Source: Paenibacillus mesophilus
GTDB taxonomy: Bacteria > Bacillota > Bacilli > Paenibacillales > NBRC-103111
Direction: 5' to 3'
DNA length: 64,000 nt
NCBI RefSeq assembly: GCF_005938385.1
Contig: NZ_VCRA01000021.1
Location: forward strand, 55,236-119,235
Numbering within the stretch: position 1 is the stretch's first letter; the number at the start of each line of letters is the position of its first letter. Made by a program: the position numbers and the translations under genes. The notes under the pieces are model-generated. The model saw only the letters and a list, made by a program, of their open reading frames with translations. It was not told the origin of the DNA and ran no database searches. This document shows positions 8,759-18,076 of the stretch, piece after piece.

Positions 8759-8893
8759 ATGAAGACAGGATTCTATTCGGCTGACATATGTAAGCGTATG
8801 CAAATAATGAGAGCAAGTACAGAACCGCGCCATAATAGGGTTCAATGTGGTCGCGTTGTAGGCGGTATAAAGATACTCATTAAATTATTTTAA
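8759..8893 (+). CDS. Small ORF in the leader of the SBP operon, function unknown
   Basis: A 44-codon frame starts with ATG behind an unusually strong ribosome-binding site (AAGGAGAGGGGG, 8740-8751) and ends 16 bases before the next SBP start. The product (MKTGFYSADICKRMQIMRAS, later GRVVGGIKILIKLF) is basic with a short hydrophobic tail. I do not recognise it. It could be a leader peptide coupling translation to the SBP, or the 5' end of a lost gene. The site is better than chance would give; the function is unknown. Confidence 0.4.
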   Translation: MKTGFYSADICKRMQIMRASTEPRHNRVQCGRVVGGIKILIKLF

Positions 8894-8909
8894 AAAAAGG
8901 GGAATTGTC

Positions 8910-10220
8910 ATGTCAAAAAGAAGGAATTCATTTATGTTGGGTTGCGTCATGATCTCGTCCATCGGTTTGCTCGCTGCATGCGGAGGAAGTAAATCTGGTG
9001 AGGAAGAATTGAAGACGCCGGCAGTTCCTCAAGAGCCAACAGAGGTGTATTTTCTGAGCACCAGTACATATTGGTGGGATGAAGCCACGTTTATGAAAGA
9101 ATTTGGAGAACCGCTACAGAAAAAATACCCTCATATTATTCCGAAAACGATCAAGCCTACCGGGATGAACACGAAGGTCATAGAGGGCTTCATTGCTGCC
9201 AAACAGCCGATTGATGTGATTCTTGCCGCCAATGCGAGTTATCTCCTCTACCTGAAACCGTATGAGTTTTCCTCGGATATTGAACCGTTTATCAAGCAAT
9301 ATAAAATCGATTTGAACCGGTTTGCCCCGGAATTTATTGATATGAACAGGAAGTTGGGCGAGGGTAAGCTGATCGGGCTGCCGCTGCAGGATAGTCCAAC
9401 GCAAATCTTATATAATAAAGGTATTTTCGATAAATTTGGTGTTCCTTATCCGCCTCATGATCAATGGACATGGGATGAGATGTTTGCTTTGGCCAACAAG
9501 GTGACGCGCATGGATGGCGGGACACAATATTATGGCGTCCGGATGCATTCCACTTTTTTCCGCAGGAATCCCTATTCTCTTGAATACGTGGATCCAAAGA
9601 CGAATAAGGCAATTTTCAATAACGATATTGGTAAAAAGGTATCCGAGATGTACCTCAGGCAATATGAAAAGTCGGATACACCGGGATTAGCTCCCGATGG
9701 AGCGAAAATGTTTTTCGAGGACAGAACTTTGGCGATGTGGATGGGATTGGGAGCGAGTTACAATACACCGGAACGTTACAAAGGGATGGATTGGGATATG
9801 GCACCGATTCCTGTGTTGCCGGAAAGAGGCCCTGTAAGCGTTCAGCCCTATCCGGATTATATGTATTTATCCAGTACAAGCAAACATAAGGAACTGGCCG
9901 TGCAGGCGATGGAGTTCTTTACGTCTGATTCATTCCAGATGGAACGTTCTAAGAATGCCTACACGACTCCTCTGAAGAGCAGCCAGATTAAAGCGGCTTT
10001 TGGTCAGAACGCCGAAATGTTTAGGGGCAAGAATATAAGCGCAATGAGTCCTAAGAAATACGCTCCTGCAGCTACATACGATCAGTATACGAACCAGGCA
10101 GCGGCAACCATAATACCAAAACATGTGCATAACGTGCGGGACGGCAAAACAGATATCAATTCCGCATTGCGTCAAGCTGAGGAAGAAGTAAACAAGTATA
10201 TAGAAGATAATCGGAAATAA
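8910..10220 (+). CDS. Extracellular solute-binding lipoprotein, ABC sugar importer type
   Basis: A 436-residue lipoprotein with lipobox LLAA-Cys24, preceded by AAAAAGGGGAATTGTC. It belongs to the same paralogue group as the SBPs at 1470, 6144, 15144 and 29644, sharing ILYNKGIFDKFGVPYPP, the TRMDGGTQYYGVRM stretch and the C-terminal DINSALRQAEEEVNKYI helix. It heads an operon with the TIM-barrel protein (31 bases downstream) and the sialidase-like protein, behind a GntR-controlled promoter. It probably captures sugars released by those two proteins. No permease or ATPase is linked. Confidence 0.88.
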   Translation: MSKRRNSFMLGCVMISSIGLLAACGGSKSGEEELKTPAVPQEPTEVYFLSTSTYWWDEATFMKEFGEPLQKKYPHIIPKTIKPTGMNTKVIEGFIAAKQPIDVILAANASYLLYLKPYEFSSDIEPFIKQYKIDLNRFAPEFIDMNRKLGEGKLIGLPLQDSPTQILYNKGIFDKFGVPYPPHDQWTWDEMFALANKVTRMDGGTQYYGVRMHSTFFRRNPYSLEYVDPKTNKAIFNNDIGKKVSEMYLRQYEKSDTPGLAPDGAKMFFEDRTLAMWMGLGASYNTPERYKGMDWDMAPIPVLPERGPVSVQPYPDYMYLSSTSKHKELAVQAMEFFTSDSFQMERSKNAYTTPLKSSQIKAAFGQNAEMFRGKNISAMSPKKYAPAATYDQYTNQAAATIIPKHVHNVRDGKTDINSALRQAEEEVNKYIEDNRK

Positions 10221-10251
10221 ACGAATCTAAAATCGATGGAGGTGCGTTTTT

Positions 10252-13200
10252 GTGAACCAAAGGCCGCCGCTTACGCAGGGTCATTCATCGTGGAGAAGGC
10301 TTCGTTTAGAAGCTTTTCTTAACGTTATAGAATTTATAAATTTTCGGACCTTGTGGACGAAAAAAGTAAATTCTATACCAAGAAAAGCTACTGCTAAAAC
10401 ACGAATGCACATCATTGAAAGACTTCGATCAGAAGCTTTTCTTATCAAGGATCGAAAAATATTCATTGTACTGCCTCTTATCTTTTTTCTCTCGTTCTTT
10501 TCATTGCAATGGAATGGAATCACGCTGGCAACGCAGGAAATCGCCGCAGCTGCGGTGGTGGTTCTCGATGATGATGCTTCTCAACTGGCAGGATCGGGAT
10601 GGTCGGTAACGAGTGCCAGTAACGGGACTTACATTACTGACCATACCGGCTCCTTGGCAAATCCCGGCGGTGTGACGATGAAACCTGTCCCTGTAGGCCA
10701 ATACTTGATTTACGGAGATGAAGTCGCCGCAGCTGCTAACAAGTACACGTTTATGACCAAAGTATTTCCGATAGGCGCAGGCCCGTGGCTGTTGGAATTT
10801 GATGCTCGAATCGCAGACCTGATTGAAGTGGATGAGGCTCCGACATTAGGGATAATCAGGGGATTAAGCTTTGAAGTGACGGCAGCGCGGAAGACGGCAA
10901 AGTTAACCCTCCAGCGAGATAAGGTGCTGGTAAAATCCAGCAGCATTCTGGTTGCGGATTATGAACATTTAATACCCGACGATGGACTGTTTCATCGGTG
11001 GGGGATTGCTTACGATGGCAGAGGAAAATTGATGCTGTCCATGGACGAGATGAGGATTGTTTCCTTCAACGTAGCTACTCCTGTTTCAAGCGGTGCGGAC
11101 TCGCTCAAAATCATTAATGCTTCGATGAATAGCGTGTCCGGTCATAACGAGGTTTACCTGGACAATCTGAAGTTGACGGTTGGAGACTTGCCGGAGTGGA
11201 CGCAGGTCGAACCGCGAATAAAAGGGTTATCGGTCCTCCCTTATTCTGACTCGGAGGAAGTGGCACTCGGGGCAGGATTGGATGATATTCCTCCCAACTG
11301 GTTGTCCGGAGGCGAGTTGGAGATCCGGACGAAGTTGGTGAAGGACGATCAAATCATTGCACAGCATAACGAGATCATTTCTTCTCCCCGTTTACAGATT
11401 CCGCTTGCACCTGGGGGACAGTCGGGAATCATGACCGCTGTAGCAGAGTTGTATTATAAAAATCGCAAAGTGAATGAATTAACGAGTGACTTATACGTAT
11501 ATCCTTCGGTTCATAAGGTAAACCCCGGTGATGCACCGGTATCTGTACCTGGCACTGTCTACGTGTACAACGACATGCTCTGGTTGGAAGATAGCCAAGG
11601 ACAAAAGGCGACATATGCCGGCTGGAAGACGGGCAAATATCATTATTTGGGCAGTAATGAGGACGAATTGTGGATCGCGAACGAACCGGGCGCCCATTCG
11701 TTGGAACTGCCGCTGGAACTCCAAGGGCGGTATGCTGTCTATGTCGGTTATGTAGCCAAGGCCGGCGGGTTCCAGGTTTCTTATGGAGAGGAAGCAAGCG
11801 GACAGGTTGCAGGGACCGCGACAGTGACCGGAACAACTTACGGTCTCAAGGCTATCGAAGAGCAATTTCTATTTGCGGGTCAATTCGATGGAGAACGCAT
11901 ACGGATTACTCCGCTGCCGAATCAGCAGGCTTTCATTACGTATTTTAAGCTTAGAAGCCTGACAGAGGAAGAGTTGACGTTGTATGACTCGCAGAGCGAA
12001 GGTGCCGCCGGCAATCGAACCATCTATAACAATGACGGATTCAGCAATTTCTACCAGGGATTTTTTCCCACGCCAAGCAAGCTGGAGGAAAGAGGGGTCG
12101 AGATTTACGCAGGCAAGGATGTTGGGCAGATTGACTGGCAGTTGTTGGCCACCTTTACTTTGAATCATAACAGCCAATATGCAGGTATTCCATTTGCCGG
12201 GTCGGAAGCTTATGAGAGTCAGATGAGGGACGGGGATAAGCTGGCACGACAGCAAATTACCGATATCAACGCCAGCGGCCGTTCACCGTTGCAGATCGTA
12301 GCCGAGAAAGCTGACCAACTGGGCTTAAAGACGAATGCTTCCCTGCGAATGAACGCTGTCTATGATCCTGCCGTAAACGGATACTTGAACGGTGCCGTCT
12401 ATGACAACCAAATGCTTCCCTATCGAATGGTGCTGAAGAATGGGACTTTGAATTTCAGGGTTGATTATGGGAATCTCATCGTCCGGGAATATATGAAAAA
12501 TGTCCTGCTGGAGGCTGCCGCCTTCCCTGGGGTAGATGGAATAAACCTCGATTTCGGCAGGTATCCGAATCTTTTCGGTTATCAATCCGAGCTAACCAAT
12601 GCGTACCTGCTGCAGTATGGAATCGAGCCGAAAGATGAAACATCCGTTGCAGGGCTGGAACGTTGGGACCGTTATAAAGCCGAGGTGATTACGCAGATGC
12701 TTCGCGAGCTCCGACTGGCTTTGCCGACGAAACAGATCACGGTACGTTTTCCTTACAATGGATACAAACAATACGGGTTGGATATTGACGCCTGGATCGA
12801 CGAGGAATTGGTTGATATGATCATCCCTACTACCCTCAGTCATGAAGAGTTTTTTGATATCACTCCATTTGTGGAGGCTGTAGGCAATTCCGCTGTCCAA
12901 TTGTACATCGGTACGACTCATTCCTTAAGCGGGCATGACTTGACGAAGGCGGAAGAAGATTTGATCAAGCAAGGGATTCCGGTCAACCGGTCCAATACGA
13001 TAATGAGTGAGCTGCAATATCGTCTTAGAGCATACGAGGCCTATCAGGCCGGAGCAGATGGCATTTACTTGTTCAACAACTGGACCGGAAACAATAGTCT
13101 GAATAAGATCGGTGATAAGATCGATATTGAAAAATGGCATCATTTCGCTTACCCTGCCGATTTGGTCACTAATCTAATAGAAGCGGAAGCACCTGTTCCC

Positions 13201-13761
13201 GGAGCCAACTCAACGCCATTAACACGTGACCTGACGGTTACCACCCAGGTAAACACAGCAGTCGGGGGTACGTTACACGCTGTGGATGCCGATGGAGATC
13301 AATTAACGTATAGTCTCGTAGTGAACGGTCAGAAAGGAACTGCGAGTGTGACGAATTCTGCCTACGGGACGTTTAGCTATTTGCCTAATACAGGACTGAC
13401 GGGCATGGATACCGTAACGTTTCGTGTTTATGACGGTCACGAATACTCGCTACCCGCTACTTTAACGGTGATAATTGAACCGGTTCATGTAAACGGGATG
13501 TTACTGTCCGTGGGACACTATGCGGAGGAGAACGAAATTCAGTCCAGTTTTGCAGTCAATCTGAAGTATCGGCTGGATATTATACAACTGCTCTTGAATC
13601 AAGGGGCCGGACAACTGGCGGTTGCTTATATGGAGGATTTCAAAAGCTACATCGATGATCCTTCCGTTCGCGCTCAGAATCTGATATCTACCACGGCTGC
13701 GGAGGTTCTTGAACAGCAGGCGAATGCATTCATTCTCGCACTGAAAGCCATGCAGGTATGA
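10252..13761 (+). CDS. Large secreted/membrane-anchored TIM-barrel glycoside-hydrolase-like protein with Ig-like and FIMAH domains
   Basis: A 1169-residue protein. A GTG start with GGAGGT eight bases upstream is clear, but it places about 70 polar residues before the hydrophobic segment at about 70-90, so the protein has an unusually long cytoplasmic N-tail. That tail contains a repeated LRxEAFL motif. Residues about 100-310 form a jelly-roll domain. Residues about 570-960 look like a TIM-barrel glycoside-hydrolase-like domain (GINLDFGRYPNLFGY, ITVRFPYNGYKQYGLDIDAW, ADGIYLFNNWTGNNSLNKIG). Residues about 985-1080 are a cadherin/Ig-like domain (DGDQLTYSLV, GTFSYLPNTGLTGMDTVTF). Residues about 1085-1169 match the FIMAH domain of bacterial surface enzymes. 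The substrate is unknown. It sits between an SBP and a sialidase-like gene. Confidence 0.8.
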   Translation: MNQRPPLTQGHSSWRRLRLEAFLNVIEFINFRTLWTKKVNSIPRKATAKTRMHIIERLRSEAFLIKDRKIFIVLPLIFFLSFFSLQWNGITLATQEIAAAAVVVLDDDASQLAGSGWSVTSASNGTYITDHTGSLANPGGVTMKPVPVGQYLIYGDEVAAAANKYTFMTKVFPIGAGPWLLEFDARIADLIEVDEAPTLGIIRGLSFEVTAARKTAKLTLQRDKVLVKSSSILVADYEHLIPDDGLFHRWGIAYDGRGKLMLSMDEMRIVSFNVATPVSSGADSLKIINASMNSVSGHNEVYLDNLKLTVGDLPEWTQVEPRIKGLSVLPYSDSEEVALGAGLDDIPPNWLSGGELEIRTKLVKDDQIIAQHNEIISSPRLQIPLAPGGQSGIMTAVAELYYKNRKVNELTSDLYVYPSVHKVNPGDAPVSVPGTVYVYNDMLWLEDSQGQKATYAGWKTGKYHYLGSNEDELWIANEPGAHSLELPLELQGRYAVYVGYVAKAGGFQVSYGEEASGQVAGTATVTGTTYGLKAIEEQFLFAGQFDGERIRITPLPNQQAFITYFKLRSLTEEELTLYDSQSEGAAGNRTIYNNDGFSNFYQGFFPTPSKLEERGVEIYAGKDVGQIDWQLLATFTLNHNSQYAGIPFAGSEAYESQMRDGDKLARQQITDINASGRSPLQIVAEKADQLGLKTNASLRMNAVYDPAVNGYLNGAVYDNQMLPYRMVLKNGTLNFRVDYGNLIVREYMKNVLLEAAAFPGVDGINLDFGRYPNLFGYQSELTNAYLLQYGIEPKDETSVAGLERWDRYKAEVITQMLRELRLALPTKQITVRFPYNGYKQYGLDIDAWIDEELVDMIIPTTLSHEEFFDITPFVEAVGNSAVQLYIGTTHSLSGHDLTKAEEDLIKQGIPVNRSNTIMSELQYRLRAYEAYQAGADGIYLFNNWTGNNSLNKIGDKIDIEKWHHFAYPADLVTNLIEAEAPVPGANSTPLTRDLTVTTQVNTAVGGTLHAVDADGDQLTYSLVVNGQKGTASVTNSAYGTFSYLPNTGLTGMDTVTFRVYDGHEYSLPATLTVIIEPVHVNGMLLSVGHYAEENEIQSSFAVNLKYRLDIIQLLLNQGAGQLAVAYMEDFKSYIDDPSVRAQNLISTTAAEVLEQQANAFILALKAMQV

Positions 13762-13794
13762 GATTAGCCAAAGGATTATGAAGATGAGAGGAGC

Positions 13795-15081
13795 ATGAGC
13801 ACAAATATGAAGGTGAGAAAAGAGTTATATGTCGAATCCCCGGATAAAAAAACGACAGATCAGAGATCGCAACGTTATGTAAACAGTACGGGACTTAGGA
13901 GAGTGGAACGTAAGAGCTTGCAAGGTGAATCGGATTGGAGCAATGCAGCATTCGAGCGATTCTCCGACGATAACGGGCGAACCTGGGGGGAATGGCAAGA
14001 TGTTTACAGCAGAAGTGTAGAGGTGAAAGGCGAAGACGAAATCGCTACTTATAATGGGAAAGAAACATTCAATCCCCACTTCGGACATTTTGTATCCGTT
14101 GACATGCGCAGAGTTTTCTTTGACGGCCATCATAAGGCCTATAAGCGATTTTGGGGACATGGCGAAGCAAGTTTTGTTGACCACAGCATGCTGTCGATAA
14201 GAAAAGAAGGAAGTGATGAGCGAACAACCGAATTGATCAAGTATGAGGAAGGCGCCGATTTTGAGCCGGATAACTGGAGAAACCCGGCATATACCGACAA
14301 CAATCGGGCCTATCTGGGTTGCGGTGTCGATGTACTGGATAACGGCGAAATTATATTTCCGATTGGCGCTTCCATGCACGCCTGCTTGCGTATTCGCGGC
14401 CTTGACGCAGCTGAGATTTTCCCCTCTTGTTCCGAAATCATGCACGGCTTGATTGTTGTTCGTGGCATATTCAATGAATCTCGCGGGCATTATGACCTTA
14501 CGTTCTCCCGACCGGTCGTGATCAGTGACTTGAAATCTTCCAGAGGGGTAGATGAGCCGGCCGCCATCATGCTGCCGACGGGCCGGATATTGGCGGTGTT
14601 CCGCGGGTCCAATTGGGAAAACAAAAATTGGAACACGCGCATCGAACCTGGAACGCCAGCGCATAAGTGGTACTGTTATTCCGATGACGGAGGAAGGACG
14701 TTCACCGACCCTGTGCCGTGGCATTTTGACAACCGGGAGGTGTTCTACTCAGCAGCGACCATTTCTGCTTTTGTCAGGAGCATAAAGAACGACAAGATCT
14801 ACTGGATCGGCAATATTTCCGATCATGCAACCTATGGCAACTTCCCCCGACATCCGCTCATGATTGCTCAAATAGACGACCGCGGTTTGCTGATGAAGGA
14901 CACGCTTACAACGATAGACAAGCGTGAAGAGGGTGATTCCGATAAGCTCCAACTATCCAACTTCAGCATCATACAGGATCGCGAGACCGGAACGATCGAG
15001 GTATACCTTGCAAAGCTTGGTCAACGGGAAGGATATACATGGTGGGCCGACTGTTATCGATATTTTATCGATGTTGAATAA
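13795..15081 (+). CDS. Sialidase-like BNR/Asp-box protein (six-bladed propeller fold)
   Basis: A 428-residue protein without signal peptide. Two Asp boxes of the SxDxGxTW type are visible: FSDDNGRTWGEW near residue 60 and YSDDGGRTFTDP near residue 295. Spacing and size suit a neuraminidase/sialidase-superfamily beta-propeller. The arginine triad and nucleophilic tyrosine of true sialidases cannot be assigned with confidence. It follows the TIM-barrel gene by 33 bases with GAGAGGAGC before the ATG, and is the last gene of the GntR-controlled operon. Lack of a secretion signal suggests it acts in the cytoplasm on imported oligosaccharides. The exact glycosidic bond is unknown. Confidence 0.75.
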   Translation: MSTNMKVRKELYVESPDKKTTDQRSQRYVNSTGLRRVERKSLQGESDWSNAAFERFSDDNGRTWGEWQDVYSRSVEVKGEDEIATYNGKETFNPHFGHFVSVDMRRVFFDGHHKAYKRFWGHGEASFVDHSMLSIRKEGSDERTTELIKYEEGADFEPDNWRNPAYTDNNRAYLGCGVDVLDNGEIIFPIGASMHACLRIRGLDAAEIFPSCSEIMHGLIVVRGIFNESRGHYDLTFSRPVVISDLKSSRGVDEPAAIMLPTGRILAVFRGSNWENKNWNTRIEPGTPAHKWYCYSDDGGRTFTDPVPWHFDNREVFYSAATISAFVRSIKNDKIYWIGNISDHATYGNFPRHPLMIAQIDDRGLLMKDTLTTIDKREEGDSDKLQLSNFSIIQDRETGTIEVYLAKLGQREGYTWWADCYRYFIDVE

Positions 15082-15093
15082 TTATGATATTTG

Positions 15094-15118
15094 AAAGCCC
15101 CGGGTCACCGGGGCTTTT
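15094..15118. terminator. Bidirectional rho-independent terminator
   Basis: A perfect 10-bp stem, AAAGCCCCGG with CCGGGGCTTT, and a 4-base loop lie between the convergent sialidase-like gene and the minus-strand SBP. The T/A runs at both sides suit termination in both directions. Confidence 0.85.
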
Positions 15119-15143
15119 CCTCGCTTTTATGTTGCGCCAAGCT

Positions 15144-16424
15144 TCACTTCTTCGACTTCTCGGTGACGATGTACTGCTTGATTTGTTCTTCCGCGTCGCG
15201 CAGGCCGGTGTTCATATCTTTCGTATTTTTCATGATGTTGGCGTACTCGGCGTTGAGCAAGCTTAAAGATTTGGCATAATAGAGCGAATTGGGCGGAGCG
15301 AGCTCGGTTTTGCTTTTGAGCACGCCTTCGATATGTTTGCCTTTCAGCTCGGGCAAATCTTGGCCGAATGCCTGCCGGAATTTCGGATCTTTCATGACCG
15401 GGAATTTCGCCGATTTTTTGGACATGACCATCTGCACTTCCTCGGAGAACAATACTTCCAGCACACGCATCTGGTCGTCCCTATTCTTGCTCGCGACCAT
15501 CGGGATCATGCAGTGGAGGTCGTACATGCCGTACACGTTCGGCTTCTCCTTATAGCTCGGGAATTGGGCGACGTCCCAGTTCAGACCCGGGGTTTGCCGG
15601 ATGCGCAAGTACAGGTTGATCGTCGGGATCATGGCGACGGTGCGGTCTTTCAGAAAGCGGTCGATCGGGGAACCGCCTATGTATTCGTTGCCCGGAATCG
15701 AGTAGATTTGTTTGGCGATGCCGATCGCCCGTTTATACGGATCGCTGTTGACCATGACTTTATCCGTCTTCGCCTCGACGATGTTGAGCGACAGCGGGAA
15801 CAGCAGACGGTTGATGTCGTCGATTTCGATACCGCGGTATTGCGTTTGATTGTCCATTCGCGTCACTTTTTTGGCAAGCTCGATGGCGTCCTCCCACAGC
15901 ATGCCGTCGGTCGGATACGGGGCTCCGAACTTATCGAAAATATCTTTATTGTAATAAAGGCCATTGAGATTGTTCGCGTACGGGAGGGCGTACAGCTCTC
16001 CTTTGTCCGAGTTGGCGATGATCGTATCCAAAGCCCCTTGATCGAACCGGCTCAAGTCGAAATTGTACTGTTTGGCAAGAGGGAGCAAATCGAGGTAGAC
16101 GCCCAGCTCCTTATAGGCGGTCAGCCGTCCGTGATACGTAACGAGAAAGTCGATCGCTTCCCCTTTGGCAAGCAGGTCGGGCAAATCTTCGGTCGTTTTG
16201 TCCATCGTAACGGTGAGATGAGGGTATTTCTTCTTGACCGGCTGAGCGATCAGCTCGTCGAAGTCTTGTTCCGTAAAATACCCCCCCAGCTGGTGGACTC
16301 GGATCGTGACCGGGTCGAGCGGTTTTTGCGGCGGTGCGGTTACACCGGCTTCCTGACTTTTAGAGCATCCAGTGAAAGCGATTACAAAGGTGAAAAGAAT
16401 GGGAGCGAGCAAGCTTCTTTTCAT
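15144..16424 (-). CDS. Extracellular solute-binding lipoprotein, ABC sugar importer type
   Basis: A 426-residue lipoprotein with lipobox AFTG-Cys20. It carries the group motifs NGLYYNKDIFDKFGAPYPTDGMLWEDA and TRMDNQTQYRGIEI, and the C-terminal DMNTGLRDAEEQIKQYI helix. It is transcribed alone, from a promoter candidate at 16525-16554, and ends at the shared terminator at 15094. No regulator, permease or hydrolase is linked to it on the minus strand. It is therefore the most isolated of the lipoprotein SBPs in this window. The ligand is unknown. Confidence 0.88.
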   Translation of the reverse strand: MKRSLLAPILFTFVIAFTGCSKSQEAGVTAPPQKPLDPVTIRVHQLGGYFTEQDFDELIAQPVKKKYPHLTVTMDKTTEDLPDLLAKGEAIDFLVTYHGRLTAYKELGVYLDLLPLAKQYNFDLSRFDQGALDTIIANSDKGELYALPYANNLNGLYYNKDIFDKFGAPYPTDGMLWEDAIELAKKVTRMDNQTQYRGIEIDDINRLLFPLSLNIVEAKTDKVMVNSDPYKRAIGIAKQIYSIPGNEYIGGSPIDRFLKDRTVAMIPTINLYLRIRQTPGLNWDVAQFPSYKEKPNVYGMYDLHCMIPMVASKNRDDQMRVLEVLFSEEVQMVMSKKSAKFPVMKDPKFRQAFGQDLPELKGKHIEGVLKSKTELAPPNSLYYAKSLSLLNAEYANIMKNTKDMNTGLRDAEEQIKQYIVTEKSKK

Positions 16425-16774
16425 TCGTCAGCCTCCGTTCGTTCAAATGGGTGTTCTGATTTACCGCCAGACCTTGCATGTCGACTAAGTTCAACTCGAG
16501 TAAAGTTTGGCAATAAATGTTTTCATTATAGGTGCTTTCCAGCGTTTGAAACAATGTTTCCTGTAGCTTCGAATTGACTGAAAATATATCGCGAAGCCAC
16601 TTGATCGCACATATGCTTTCGTTTTCATTCGATTTTGCGTATTTGGCGCGCGGTTCGACTGCCATGGGCGAAATTTGGCGAAAAATATCGTCATATCGCG
16701 CCGCGAACGGCTGTCAAAACCATTTTCAAGGATGAACATGTATTTATTTGGGGAAAATTCACGCAAAATTTTCT
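16425..16774. promoter_or_regulatory. Promoter region of the lone SBP; otherwise no feature seen
   Basis: This gap upstream of the minus-strand SBP holds no gene I can support. On the minus strand TATAAT (16530-16525) and TTGTTT (16554-16549) with an 18-base spacer form a plausible promoter. The small palindrome GAAACAATGTTTC (16548-16560) covers the -35 box and could be an operator. The left end of the gap has a short A/T-rich stretch without recognisable structure. Confidence 0.45.
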
Positions 16775-16826
16775 AAAAAAAAGACTGCCGCTCTCCCCGG
16801 CGGAAACACCGGAATGAACGACAGCC
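16775..16826 (-). terminator. Rho-independent terminator of the CDF gene
   Basis: On the minus strand an 11-bp stem (16826-16816 with 16793-16783, three G-U pairs) is followed by eight T residues. It begins 14 bases after the stop of the CDF transporter gene. Confidence 0.8.
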
Positions 16827-16839
16827 AACGGTTGTGCTA

Positions 16840-17805
16840 TTAGCTCGGCAGCATATGCTCCCGGGCTTTTTCCTCCTCTTCTTTATGCCGCAAAAATTCT
16901 TTGCCGTACTCGCCGTGCGGGTGGATCGTCGCATGCTCCATCTGGATCGTCGAATGCTCGATGCCGTATTTGCGCTGCAGCGTCTCGTTGATGGCCAGTA
17001 TGATGCAGAACGGCTGGATGCGCTCGTTGATAAAGACGTGTGCGGTCAGCGAGTAATGATCGGTAGAGACGGCCCACAGATGCATCTCGTGTACGTCTTC
17101 GACGCCTTCCACCTCGGCGATCGAGCTGCGGATTTCGTCAAGGTCGAATTTGTCCGGGACCGATTCCATCAGAATGAGGTACGATTCCTTGACGATTTTC
17201 GCGCCTCCGGTAAAAATGATGCCGCCGATAACGACGCTGACGAGCGGATCGACCCAGCCCCAGTCGGTGAAATAGATGATGATGGCCGAGATGATGACGC
17301 CGATCGAGCTGAGCAGGTCGCCGATAAAGTGCCACAGCGCGCTTTTCACGTTCAAATTTTCCTCTTCCTTCATGCTTCGGCTGAGCACAAACGTCAGCAC
17401 CAGGTTGACGGTGAAGCCGATGGAAGCGATGGTCAGCATGAGTCCGAGATCGATTACCTGAGGATTAAGGGCACGACGCACGCCTTCATAGAAAATGCCG
17501 AGAGCGATCAGACAAAGCGCGAATCCGTTCAGAAAAGAGGCGATAATCTCGAACCGCAAAAATCCGAACGTAAATCTCGCGTTAGGGGGACGCGAAGCCA
17601 AATAAATCGCGGTCATGCTTAGGCCGAGAGCGATAACGTCGGACACCATGTGGGCCGAATCGGACAGAAGGGCAAGGGAGTTGGACGCCAAGCCGCCTAT
17701 AATTTCCACAACGGTAAAAAATGCGGTCAAAATCAAAGTAATCCAAAGCGCCCGTTTGGAAGTCGCTTGTTCCTTCACGTGGCGTAGATGATGATAATCG
17801 TACAT
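16840..17805 (-). CDS. czcD: Cation diffusion facilitator, Zn-type metal/H+ efflux pump (CzcD-like)
   Basis: A 321-residue inner-membrane exporter of divalent metals driven by proton exchange. Six hydrophobic segments fill residues about 15-210, followed by a cytoplasmic ferredoxin-like domain (EVEGVEDVHEMHLWAVSTDHYSLTAHV). Both intramembrane metal motifs are HxxxD: HMVSD in segment 2 and HFIGD in segment 5. The HD-HD arrangement is typical of Zn-CDF members rather than the DD-DD or HD-DD iron/manganese types. Zn2+, with Co2+ or Cd2+, is the likely cargo. It is transcribed alone, with a good TATAAT promoter and A/T-rich inverted repeats upstream that may bind a metalloregulator. Confidence 0.92.
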   Translation of the reverse strand: MYDYHHLRHVKEQATSKRALWITLILTAFFTVVEIIGGLASNSLALLSDSAHMVSDVIALGLSMTAIYLASRPPNARFTFGFLRFEIIASFLNGFALCLIALGIFYEGVRRALNPQVIDLGLMLTIASIGFTVNLVLTFVLSRSMKEEENLNVKSALWHFIGDLLSSIGVIISAIIIYFTDWGWVDPLVSVVIGGIIFTGGAKIVKESYLILMESVPDKFDLDEIRSSIAEVEGVEDVHEMHLWAVSTDHYSLTAHVFINERIQPFCIILAINETLQRKYGIEHSTIQMEHATIHPHGEYGKEFLRHKEEEEKAREHMLPS

Positions 17806-17861
17806 GAGAAGTCACCTGCTTTCTGCAAAAAGGACGACCGAAGGTTCATCCGTGTATCTAA

Positions 17862-17889
17862 ATTATACACCTCATCTTGTTAAAATCAA
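17862..17889 (-). promoter_or_regulatory. Promoter of the CDF efflux gene
   Basis: On the minus strand TTGATT (17889-17884), a 16-base spacer and a perfect TATAAT (17867-17862) lie about 57 bases before the ATG. Two A/T-rich inverted repeats lie directly upstream of the -35 box. Confidence 0.65.
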
Positions 17890-17891
17890 TG

Positions 17892-17936
17892 CTTATTTAA
17901 AATAATTCTAAATAAGGGAGAATGGTTATCGTTATC
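17892..17936. promoter_or_regulatory. Possible metalloregulator sites between czcD and the 117-residue protein gene
   Basis: CTTATTT (17892-17898) and AAATAAG (17910-17916) are perfect inverted 7-mers. Inside them TTAAAATAATTCTAA (17897-17911) matches the PerR/Fur-type box TTATAATNATTATAA at all but two of its fixed positions. Directly next to it, 17918-17936 read on the minus strand matches 16 of 19 bases of the classical Fur box. Which regulator binds cannot be read from sequence; an ArsR/CzrA-type protein is also possible for an efflux gene. The rest of the gap up to 18076 shows nothing else. Confidence 0.45.
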
Positions 17937-18076
17937 ACTGAGTTGAGAATGCGTTTCAACTGGGACCATTTCCGGGGAAATGAAGGGGGGTATGTCGGGT
18001 TCAACTAGAGGAATTGGCGATATAACGAGATAATCCGAGTAATAAGCATTAATATACCGATAATTATGAAAATGAT

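Noticed and set aside
15333..16577. 414-codon frame antisense to the SBP at 15144
   Set aside because: Shadow frame; the minus-strand product has lipobox and SBP motifs.
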